Source of the DNA: Thioalkalicoccus limnaeus
GTDB taxonomy: Bacteria > Pseudomonadota > Gammaproteobacteria > Chromatiales > Chromatiaceae
Length of the DNA stretch: 64,000 nucleotides
Direction: 5' to 3'
Assembly: GCF_041197575.1 (NCBI RefSeq)
Contig: NZ_JBDKXB010000001.1
Span: forward strand, 1-64,000
The notes under the pieces are model-generated. The model made no database searches. It was given only the letters and a program-made list of their open reading frames with translations, and was not told where the DNA came from. Numbering within the stretch: the stretch's first letter is position 1; every line of letters starts with the position of its first letter. Below, piece by piece: positions 26,401 to 33,489 of this stretch. The position numbers were made by a program, and so were the translations under genes.

Positions 26401-26834
26401 GCAAACAGCACGACCTCCAGGTAGCTGGTGATCTCGATCCGGCGCGGACGCGAGGAGCGATTGATCAGCAGCAGCGAGCGATCCTCACGGTCTGCACCTG
26501 CCGCCACACGCACCTCGAGCCGCGCGGCGATCCCGTCGTCCTCGCGCTCGAACAAGACGCGTTCGGGCGAGGCCTGGACACGGTAGCGCAGGGCAGGGGT
26601 CAACGTGGGCTGGCGGCCGACGGACCAGAATCGCCCGCTCTCGTCGTCGCGCAGGTACACAAAGCTGCCGAGATCGTCCTGGACCGGATCGTCGTGCCAA
26701 CGGGTCAGCGCGATCCGCCCCCAGCGTGACTGGCCGGCGCCCGAGGCCGAGATCAGGACCTCGTAGCGTCCGTTGCTCAGGCGATGGGCGCGTGGGACCG
26801 GGGCCTTTGGGTCGAGTTCGGGCGCGGGCGTCAT
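23475..26834 (-). CDS. Free-standing GH94 protein resembling the C-terminal half of cyclic beta-1,2-glucan synthase
   Basis: A 1119-aa protein. Residues about 15-270 form one GH94 beta-supersandwich (LSNGRYEVLISASGAGQSRW... LGSFVYLRD) and about 320-580 a second (GGFSADGQEYVIAL; VNEHFGLLVSEVGAGFTWS-like; LTPWSNDPVSDPHGEALYLRD). About 610-1060 is the (alpha/alpha)6 catalytic domain with GTGDWNDGMNRVG (Asp794 and Asp797; the first is the likely general acid). In NdvB/Cgs these modules follow a GT domain and trim or phosphorolyse the glucan; here the GT is absent. The size is near that of 1,2-beta-oligoglucan phosphorylases. No signal peptide is seen, so it acts in the cytoplasm. The neighbouring glycosidase ends 21 bases upstream, giving one operon. 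Confidence 0.85.
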   Translation of the reverse strand: MTPAPELDPKAPVPRAHRLSNGRYEVLISASGAGQSRWGRIALTRWHDDPVQDDLGSFVYLRDDESGRFWSVGRQPTLTPALRYRVQASPERVLFEREDDGIAARLEVRVAAGADREDRSLLLINRSSRPRRIEITSYLEVVLFAADADAAHPALAKFFVETERDPPTGALLARRRPRANSESWPWLVHALVGREATEWETDRMQFLGRGGTRCRPAALTGRPGLSGTVGRVLDPILSLRTRVELPVGGRAEVAFSTGVAPRREAALAMVSAARLSETARLPSAVAGSLGRRASAATHCAGRTDLEGFNGYGGFSADGQEYVIALPWVGDALRRPPLPWINVLANEHFGLLVSEVGAGFTWSRNSQANRLTPWSNDPVSDPHGEALYLRDEDSGEVWSPLPGPMPAPVGYETRHGFGYSRFRCDYKGLKQEAYLFVPRSDPLRVLRLRLTNNEGRPRTLSLYAYQRLIMGAQPTHPSPIRTDWDPGLKVLTATNTGAGAFAGAAVFGALRISGTKVIDRDHSCDRLAFLGRHGDPARPWAVLAGVPLDGSTGLGVDPCFAARARFTLAPGDSAECLCLLGECLEADRLPTLLARYGNPGSPTRVLDEVRAFWRELVGRIQVETPSPAIDRMLNGWLVYQAIACRIWGRSAFYQSGGAYGFRDQLQDAANLATIWPGLARAQILLHAAHQFVEGDVLHWWHPAPLECGLRTRFADDLLWLPWATCHYLRVTGDAGILTERQPFLAARALAPGEDEAYLEPDPSDEEGDLYEHCCRALDRSLACGAHGLPLMGTGDWNDGMNRVGREGRGESVWLGFFLYKVLGDFLPLCAARADHTRQVRYGAHRDALRSALERAGWDGAWYRRAYYDDGTPLGSASDAECRIDALAQAWSVISGAAPRERAELALDAVEAHLIDDTTGLIRLLTPPFVDTPRDPGYIKGYLAGVRENGGQYTHAACWVVMAMAQLGRRERAAHLLERLSPIWHTATPERVATYRLEPYALAADLYGAPPHTGRGGWSWYTGSAAWMYQVGIESLLGLRVEDGRILVLRPCIPADWPGFRLSYRLPDGMTDCSIQVENGGGQGVPIAAFLDGIAVQVVNGALRVRLPDCGGSYRLCIRLG

Positions 26835-26855
26835 CGGGGCGCTCGGCGATCGAGC

Positions 26856-29800
26856 TCAGCCGTGAGCGGATAGGGTGATCTCGGCCGGGATCCGGGAGAT
26901 CAGGATCTCGGGTGTCCCCGCGTCCGGCATGACGACCCCATTGGCCCGGATGGTACGGGGTTGGTCCGCGGGGGGCGGCGCGAAGCGGATGCCACCGGGC
27001 GGCATCCGCAGCCTGCCGTGGAGCCGCAGACGCAGGTCCCCAGCGGGCCGTCGCGCGAGTTCCATGTCCAGGACCCCATGGGCGGTGGGCATGCCAGTCA
27101 AGCGGAGTTCTCCACCCGCGAGCCAGTGCTCGGGGACACCGGCCGCGACGACCAACGCCGCATCGGCGTCACGCTCGTGGACGAAGAGGTCGCGGAAGGC
27201 CAGCGCGTACTCCGCGCCGATCCACGAATGGGGTAGATCGCCCTGGTGTCCCGGGGCGCGCGGATTGCGCCAGGCGATTTCGGGCCACTGGTTCCACGCC
27301 GGCGGGCGCCGCTCCGCGAGGTAGAAGTCGAGCAGTTCGTGAGCCTCCTCCCGTCGGCCAAGCCGAACCAGCGCGCCCAGGATGCGGATCTCGTAGGGTG
27401 TGTAGTTGGTCCAGTCAGCGCCACCCTGGTGCATCGCGCGAAAGCGCTCCAAGAAACGATCGAAGGTCCGATGCAGGGCCGCCGCCGGCAGGTGATGGGC
27501 CTCGTCGATCAGCGTGAGGGCATTTGCCACCGCGGCCGGGTCTGGGTCCGCCCACTCGACCGACCCCGGGAGGTAGTCGATCGCGCGCTCCGTCATCGTG
27601 CGCCGCAGGGAGGAAAGCAGTGTGGTGCGGAAGTCGTCGCGCAGCTCCGCAAGGCGCGCCGACTGGTCATTGCGACCTAGCGCCTCGGCGAGCCAGGCGG
27701 CGTCTTTGAAGCCACGCAAAGCCCAGAAGTCGTCCCAATACGCGTGTACCGGCTGGGCCAGGTAGCCTTCGTGGCTGGCCGACTCGGGTAGCAGGCCGAA
27801 GCGCGTTCGGCGCTCCGGTACCCGGTAGGCCGCGCTCAGCCGCTGCGCCCGGAGCCGCTCGAGATAGCCGACCGCCCTGTCGACGACCGGCCAGAGTGCG
27901 TCGGCGAATTCGAGATCCCCCGTGAACCTCAGATGTTCCGCAATCGTGAAGATCAGCTGGCCGTGGCTGTCGTGCTCGGGAAGCCAGTCGATACCCTGGT
28001 GGTCGACGCAGCAGGGGACATTGCCATCGGTGCGTTGGAGGTCGGCGTACCAGCGGACGAAGGCCCCGGCCTCCGCGGGACGCCCCCAGCGGAGCAGCGC
28101 GGCGGCCATCACCGCACCGTCGCGGATCCAGGCGCGTCTGTAGCGCCGAGGTCCAGGCTGTAGGGCCACGCCGTCGCGGTTGATCAGGATGTGCGCGATG
28201 GCGCTGCGGCAGACCCGCGCGGCCGTCTGGGCCGGTGGCGGGAGCTCGAGGCCGACCACATCGAGGGTCGCCGCCCAGTGCGCCTCGGCCGCGGCGAGGA
28301 GGACGGCCGCCGGCTGCTCGGGCAGGGGGAAGCGAGCCTCGTCCGGCCGCCAGGTGAGCAGGACCTCGGCCTCACCCCCCGGGGCGAGCGCCAGATCGAA
28401 CGCCAGCGCTGCCGAGGCGAACCCGAAGCGGTCGTTGGCCTCGGTCGCCGTCGGCGGCGCCCCACGCGCCAGATGGTCGCTGATCGGCCCCTGGTCGTAG
28501 GTGGCGACACCCGCCGCGTCCGGCGGCGGGTTCACCAGCAGGGCCAGGTCGTCGTTGACCCAGATCGTCGCGCCGCGGCACGCGATCTGGCGCACCGGGC
28601 TCACTCCGCCGACCGCGCCGTTGGCCTGCCAGGGCGGGCAGACCTGGAAGGGGCGCACCGCCAGAAAGAGCCGCGGGGTGCGGGGCTGCTGGGTGTGATT
28701 CCGGAGCCGATAGCGAATCACTGGGCGTGCAACCTGGCCGGACCCGGCCGCGAAGCCGGTGATGGTCAGGGTCAAATCATCCAGCTCCCAGGTCACGGAC
28801 GGGATCGGCAGATCGCCCCGCGCCAGGGATGGCGTCGTTACGCAGTCGGCCCATCCGATCAATGCGCCGTCGCGGTAGATGAAGGGCTCGATCGAGAACG
28901 CCGCCGGTTCGATCTCCACCATCCCGTCCTCATTCAGCAGCGCGGGGACTGGGCCTCTCGGGGTAGCGAAGGTGGTCCAGTAAGTTTGCTCCCGGTACAG
29001 CCACCTCGGATAGTGGCCGCGCGGCACCCGCTCGGCAAGCCCATGAAACCATTCGTTGACGGACTTTGCGACTCGGCGCGACAAGACCTCCAGAGAGATT
29101 AGGGCGATGGGCTCGCCGCGATCGGGGGCGGAGAGGCGCAAGCGTAGGAGGCGCGCGCACCCCTCGGGGACTCGCACCTGATTGATCTCGCCGAGCCCGG
29201 ACTCGACCTGAGTGAGCACCCGCCAATCCATCCCATCATCGCTCGCCTCCACGACGAACGCACGGGGCCGCCAGGGCTCCTCCCAGCGCAGCGCGAGGCC
29301 GCCAAACTCCCGTGGCCCCTGAAAGTCGATCCGAAGCCAGGACGCTGGGTCGCCGGCCGCTGCCCGCCAGCCGGTGTCCGGCCGGCCGTCCAGGACGCGG
29401 GCGGCCTCGTGACCTGGCGACTCGCTCGATGCACTGGCCAGAACCGGTAGCGGCGGCCCAGGGTCGAGCAGGCGTAGCGCCGAGATCCAGAGACTGCCGC
29501 GGCCGCCGGAGCCGGCCACGAGCGCGACCTCGATGGCACCGATCTCCCGCGGTGCACCGCCCCCCGCAGGTCCCCAGGCGTAGTCGATTCGGCTCGCGGG
29601 GATGCGCAGGGTGTGCCAGGTGGGATCAAGGGCGAAATCGGCCTGCTGGAAGCGCCAGACGTTGGCGTTGGTGGGATCCACGAGCTTGAGCTCCAGGGTA
29701 TTCGGCGGTCCGATACCTCGAAGTTCGGCCTCGATGGCAAAGTCATCGGGCAGGGTCAGCGCGCACGGCTTACGCGCCACCACGAACCCGCCGCCGCCGT

Positions 29801-29933
29801 GAAAGTCGAAATCCAGACGTAACACCAAGCCGCCTCTGCCGGCCTCCGCGCTCAGCGCAAGCTCGGCGTCTCCAGGGGCGATGGCCTGCCAGTGCGCGGG
29901 GTGGCCGAGGTCGAAAAGGATCTTCGCAGACAT
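26856..29933 (-). CDS. Large discoidin-domain protein with a six-hairpin glycosidase domain
   Basis: A 1025-aa protein without an obvious signal peptide. Residues about 5-150 look like a galactose-binding-type beta-sandwich (FDFHGGGGFVVARKPCALTLP). About 160-275 is an F5/8-type C (discoidin/CBM32-like) domain: ASSESPGHEAARVLDGRPDTGW, then LRIDFQGPREFGGLALRWEEPW. About 300-560 is beta-rich. About 570-930 is an (alpha/alpha)6 barrel with RRAWIRDGAVMAAALLRWG, DGNVPCCVDHQGIDWLPEHDSHGQLIF and DYLPGSVEWADPDP, where acidic catalytic residues would sit. The exact GH family is not recognised. It heads an operon with the GH94 gene, 21 bases apart, so a joint role in glucan breakdown is likely. Confidence 0.72.
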   Translation of the reverse strand: MSAKILFDLGHPAHWQAIAPGDAELALSAEAGRGGLVLRLDFDFHGGGGFVVARKPCALTLPDDFAIEAELRGIGPPNTLELKLVDPTNANVWRFQQADFALDPTWHTLRIPASRIDYAWGPAGGGAPREIGAIEVALVAGSGGRGSLWISALRLLDPGPPLPVLASASSESPGHEAARVLDGRPDTGWRAAAGDPASWLRIDFQGPREFGGLALRWEEPWRPRAFVVEASDDGMDWRVLTQVESGLGEINQVRVPEGCARLLRLRLSAPDRGEPIALISLEVLSRRVAKSVNEWFHGLAERVPRGHYPRWLYREQTYWTTFATPRGPVPALLNEDGMVEIEPAAFSIEPFIYRDGALIGWADCVTTPSLARGDLPIPSVTWELDDLTLTITGFAAGSGQVARPVIRYRLRNHTQQPRTPRLFLAVRPFQVCPPWQANGAVGGVSPVRQIACRGATIWVNDDLALLVNPPPDAAGVATYDQGPISDHLARGAPPTATEANDRFGFASAALAFDLALAPGGEAEVLLTWRPDEARFPLPEQPAAVLLAAAEAHWAATLDVVGLELPPPAQTAARVCRSAIAHILINRDGVALQPGPRRYRRAWIRDGAVMAAALLRWGRPAEAGAFVRWYADLQRTDGNVPCCVDHQGIDWLPEHDSHGQLIFTIAEHLRFTGDLEFADALWPVVDRAVGYLERLRAQRLSAAYRVPERRTRFGLLPESASHEGYLAQPVHAYWDDFWALRGFKDAAWLAEALGRNDQSARLAELRDDFRTTLLSSLRRTMTERAIDYLPGSVEWADPDPAAVANALTLIDEAHHLPAAALHRTFDRFLERFRAMHQGGADWTNYTPYEIRILGALVRLGRREEAHELLDFYLAERRPPAWNQWPEIAWRNPRAPGHQGDLPHSWIGAEYALAFRDLFVHERDADAALVVAAGVPEHWLAGGELRLTGMPTAHGVLDMELARRPAGDLRLRLHGRLRMPPGGIRFAPPPADQPRTIRANGVVMPDAGTPEILISRIPAEITLSAHG

Positions 29934-30196
29934 GGTGCGCCTCGCCGGCGAAAGATGGGCAGGTTGCTCCGAGCGCTCACTATAATACTGGAGCGGGGTC
30001 CACCACAGGCCCAGGTCGCTCGCCGGTGGCGCGGTGGTGTGGATCTTCCGGTCGGGTTTGGCGGTGGCCGGCCCAATGCTGCTCGCATCGCTGACTCAAT
30101 AGGCTGGTTCTTCTGAGTGCTCGGTTGACTGGGCCTGTCATCGGCGCCACTCAGGGCGCCTGTTCCAACCATCTCGCCCACCGAGGGTGAGCCACG

Positions 30197-31969
30197 ATGA
30201 GTGCGCCGCGAGTTCCCATCAGCCGAGGTATCGGGCGCCGGTTCGCCGCGATGATCCGCGCGCTGGCCATCTCGGAGGTTGGGGGCAAGGCCCGGTTGCT
30301 GTTCGGCCTCTTGATTGTCTTTTTGTTGGGCATCAACGGACTGAACGTCGTCAACAGCTTTGTGGGGCGTGACTTCATGACCTCGATCGAGAACCGGAAC
30401 ATGGCCCGGTTCATCGAGTACGCCCTGATCTACGTCGGTGTCTTTGCCGCTTCGACCGTGGTCGCCGTTTACTATCGGTACTGCGAGGAGAGACTCGGGC
30501 TGCTGTGGCGCAAATGGCTCACGGAGCAGGCGCTCGAGCGCTACCTGAAGGATCGTACCTACTTCCGGCTGCACGCCGCTGGCGATCTGCAGAATCCCGA
30601 CCAACGCATCGCCGAAGACATCCGGGCACTGACCGCGACCACCTTGTCCTTCTTCCTGATGCTCCTGAACGCGAGCCTGACCGTAATCGCCTTCTCCGGC
30701 GTGCTCTGGTCGATCAGCCCATTGCTCTTCGTTGTCGCCATGCTCTACGCCGCGACCGGCTCGGCCATGACCTGGCTGCTCGGCCGGACGCTGATTGGGC
30801 TGAATTACGACCAACTCGACCGCGAGGCGAACTTCCGGGCGCGGCTGGTGCATGTCCGGGAGAACGCCGAGTCCATCGCCCTCTTGCAGCGGGAAGGGCG
30901 CCTGCGGATTCGGTTGCACGACCGACTCGAGCGCCTGACCGCCAACTTTCAACGGATCATCGAGGTCAACCGCAACCTTGGCTTCTTCACGACGGGTTAC
31001 AACTATCTGATTCAGATCATCCCGGCCCTGATCGTCGCGCCCATGTTCATCCGGGGTCAGGCGGAGTTCGGTGTGATCACGCAGTCGGCAATGGCCTTCG
31101 GGCACCTCTTGGGCGCATTCTCTCTGATCGTCACGCAGTTTCAGTCCATTTCGGTATACACGGCCGTCATCGCGCGCCTCGGCGCGCTCGCCGAGGCGAT
31201 GGATCGCGCGGTCGAGCGGCGCACCCCGCCGATCGACTACTGCACCGACTGCGAGCGAGTTGCCTTCGAGGGGGTCAGCCTACGCTCACCGCGCAGCGGT
31301 CGCTATCTCGTGAAGGAGCTCAACCTCTCGATCCCAAGAGGTACTCACGTGCTGATCCGCGTCCCCGACGAACCCGCCAAGACGGCACTGTTTCGCGCGA
31401 CGGCTGGAATCTGGGACCAGGGCGAAGGGCGTATCCTGCGCCCCAGCGACAACGACTTGCTGTTTCTGCCCGAGCGGCCGTATGTGCCCCCTGGGACACT
31501 GCGCGAGGTCTTATTGCACGGCAGGACCGAGAGACGCTTCTCCGACGAGCGCCTGCTGGGCACACTGCGCAGCCTCGATCTGATCCGGGTGGTCGACCGT
31601 GCCGGAGGCCTCGACACCGAGCAAACCTGGAGCGAGCTCCTCTCCCTCGGCGAACAGCAACTCCTCGCCTTCTCGCGCGTGTTGCTCGCCGACCCGAGCT
31701 TCGTCTTTCTCGACCACCCCAACCGCGCATTGAGCGAATGCCAGGTCGATGGGCTCCTGGCCCTATTGCGCGAACGCGGCATCACCTATCTGACCCTGGG
31801 TGACGAGGACGACGACGAGACCAACTACGACCAGCGCTTGGATATCGCCGGGGATGGGTCTTGGACGCTGTCCTTACTGCCCGCCGAGAAAGGCCCGCGC
31901 AGCGCGCCGCCAGAGCCCGCGGGCGCGGCCGCACCGGCGCCATCCAGTGGCTCGGAGCGCCCAGATTGA
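30197..31969 (+). CDS. SbmA/ABCD-like ABC transporter with a degenerate nucleotide-binding domain
   Basis: A 590-aa fused permease-NBD protein. The membrane part (about 30-330) has the SbmA_BacA/ABC_membrane_2 hallmarks: FVGRDFMTSIENRN, YCEERLGLLWRKWLTEQALERYL, and NPDQRIAEDI. The NBD (about 350-560) is recognisable by LSLGEQQLLAFSRVLL (signature, 482-488). Walker A reads RVPDEPAKT: Lys395 and Thr396 remain but all three glycines are replaced (Val389, Glu392, Ala394). Walker B ends LDH (Asp506, His507), losing the catalytic Glu. The H-loop His is Asp536. It is divergent from the glycosidase operon, and the GH1 gene starts 124 bases after its stop. A peptide or glucan translocator driven by proton motive force, as in SbmA, is possible. 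Confidence 0.8.
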   Translation: MSAPRVPISRGIGRRFAAMIRALAISEVGGKARLLFGLLIVFLLGINGLNVVNSFVGRDFMTSIENRNMARFIEYALIYVGVFAASTVVAVYYRYCEERLGLLWRKWLTEQALERYLKDRTYFRLHAAGDLQNPDQRIAEDIRALTATTLSFFLMLLNASLTVIAFSGVLWSISPLLFVVAMLYAATGSAMTWLLGRTLIGLNYDQLDREANFRARLVHVRENAESIALLQREGRLRIRLHDRLERLTANFQRIIEVNRNLGFFTTGYNYLIQIIPALIVAPMFIRGQAEFGVITQSAMAFGHLLGAFSLIVTQFQSISVYTAVIARLGALAEAMDRAVERRTPPIDYCTDCERVAFEGVSLRSPRSGRYLVKELNLSIPRGTHVLIRVPDEPAKTALFRATAGIWDQGEGRILRPSDNDLLFLPERPYVPPGTLREVLLHGRTERRFSDERLLGTLRSLDLIRVVDRAGGLDTEQTWSELLSLGEQQLLAFSRVLLADPSFVFLDHPNRALSECQVDGLLALLRERGITYLTLGDEDDDETNYDQRLDIAGDGSWTLSLLPAEKGPRSAPPEPAGAAAPAPSSGSERPD

Positions 31970-32093
31970 CGACGATCTCGCCCGCACCGTGCCCGCCCTT
32001 GTTGTTTCCGTCGCCATCAGCCGCACTGAGGGGGAGCTCCGGCAACGCGATACGGGTGGGCTTCATCTTCACTGTCGAGGTCCTCGCCACCTG

Positions 32094-33455
32094 ATGATCG
32101 GCTTCCCAACGAGTTTTCTCTGGGGCGCGGCGACCTCCGCCTATCAGATCGAGGGCTCACCGTTGGCCGACGGGGCCGGGGCGAGCATTTGGCATAGGTT
32201 CAGCCGTGAGCCGGGGCGAGTGGTCGGCGGCGCCACGGGCGACTCTGCGTGCGACCATTACCGGCGCTATCGCGAAGACATCGCTCTGATGGCGTGGCTC
32301 GGGATCAACGCCTACCGCTTCAGCGTTGCCTGGGCGCGGGTCGTGCCAGACGGCAACGGGACCCTGAACCCCAAAGGGCTCGGCTTCTACGACCGGCTGG
32401 TCGACGCGCTGCTCGCTCAGGGGATCGAGCCGATGCTGACCCTCTATCACTGGGACCTGCCCGCCGCGCTCGAGGACCGCGGCGGGTGGCTGAATCCCGA
32501 CAGTGCGAAATGGTTCGGGGACTACGCGCAGGTCCTGTTCCAGGCGCTCGACGACCGAGTCCGGCTCTGGTTGACGCTCAACGAGCCCTGGGTGAGTGCC
32601 GTCCTGGGTTATCTGACGGGGACGCATGCCCCAGGCCGGCGCGGCCTCCGAGAGGCGGCTCTGGCGGCCCATCACCTCTTGCTCGCCCACGCTGAGGCCG
32701 TCACCGCCTATCGGGCGGTTGGTCGCCATCGGATCGGCATCGCGCTGAATCTCGAGCCCCAGTATGCCGCCTCGGCGCAAGCAGAAGACGTTGAAGCGGC
32801 GGCCCGCCGGCACATCTATGTCAACCGCTGGTTTCTGGATCCGATCCTCCTCGGGCGTTACCCAGCGGAGATCCCGCAACTGTTCGGTGCAGATTGGCCT
32901 CGGCGGGCGCTCCAGCGCGCTGGGCTGATTCGCGCGCCCATCGACTTCCTTGGCGTGAACTACTACTCACGCGCGCTGGTAGTGGACGATCCGTCGGGGC
33001 GCCCGGCGCGGGGGCGGTTGGTGAAGCGGAGAGATGCGCAGCTCACGGCGATGGGCTGGGAAATCTTCCCGCAGGGACTCACGGAAATGCTGCTCTGGAT
33101 CCGCCGCGAGTACGGCGAGCTTCCCGTGTATATCACCGAGAATGGCGCCGCTTGCAACGACCCGCTGCCCGAGCGGGGGCGGGTCCTCGATCCTGGGCGG
33201 GCTCGGTTTCTTGGCCGCCATCTGATCGCCGCCCAGGAGGCGCTGGGTCGAGGCGTGGATCTCCGAGGGTACTTCGCCTGGTCGCTGCTTGATAACTTCG
33301 AGTGGGCCTATGGCTACTCCAAACGCTTCGGCCTGATCCACGTCGACTTTGCCACCCAGAGGCGCACCCCCAAGATGAGCGCCCGGTTCTATCGCAACCT
33401 GATATGTCGAGGTGGTGCCAATCTCGCGATCGCCCTCGGCGCCCTTCGAGGGTGA
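32094..33455 (+). CDS. GH1 beta-glucosidase
   Basis: A 453-aa (beta/alpha)8 enzyme that releases beta-linked glucose from short glucosides. The N-terminal signature FPTSFLWGAATSAYQIEGS starts at residue 4. The acid/base is Glu164 in LTLNEPWVSAVLGYLTGTHAPG and the nucleophile is Glu349 in VYITENGA. The C-terminal glycone-binding segment is LLDNFEWAYGYSKRFGLIHVDF. The length is typical of bacterial GH1. The ATG at 32094 is preferred because homology starts at once and GAGG lies upstream; the long in-frame upstream extension overlaps the ABC gene and is not protein-like. Co-directional with the ABC gene and convergent with opgH, it probably finishes degradation of glucan oligosaccharides. Confidence 0.93.
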   Translation: MIGFPTSFLWGAATSAYQIEGSPLADGAGASIWHRFSREPGRVVGGATGDSACDHYRRYREDIALMAWLGINAYRFSVAWARVVPDGNGTLNPKGLGFYDRLVDALLAQGIEPMLTLYHWDLPAALEDRGGWLNPDSAKWFGDYAQVLFQALDDRVRLWLTLNEPWVSAVLGYLTGTHAPGRRGLREAALAAHHLLLAHAEAVTAYRAVGRHRIGIALNLEPQYAASAQAEDVEAAARRHIYVNRWFLDPILLGRYPAEIPQLFGADWPRRALQRAGLIRAPIDFLGVNYYSRALVVDDPSGRPARGRLVKRRDAQLTAMGWEIFPQGLTEMLLWIRREYGELPVYITENGAACNDPLPERGRVLDPGRARFLGRHLIAAQEALGRGVDLRGYFAWSLLDNFEWAYGYSKRFGLIHVDFATQRRTPKMSARFYRNLICRGGANLAIALGALRG

Positions 33456-33489
33456 TGGTGGCAGGGCGGCCCCGGCGGTCGCCGGCCAG

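Noticed and set aside
29852..31105. Open frame on the minus strand extending over the ABC gene's first half
   Set aside because: Low-complexity Q/D/R-rich translation; the plus strand encodes SbmA-like membrane helices here, and this frame overlaps the start of the glycosidase gene in the wrong phase.
31800..32093. In-frame N-terminal extension of the GH1 gene overlapping the ABC gene
   Set aside because: Extension is Thr/Arg/Pro-rich and unlike any GH1 N-terminus; the homology starts at the ATG at 32094.
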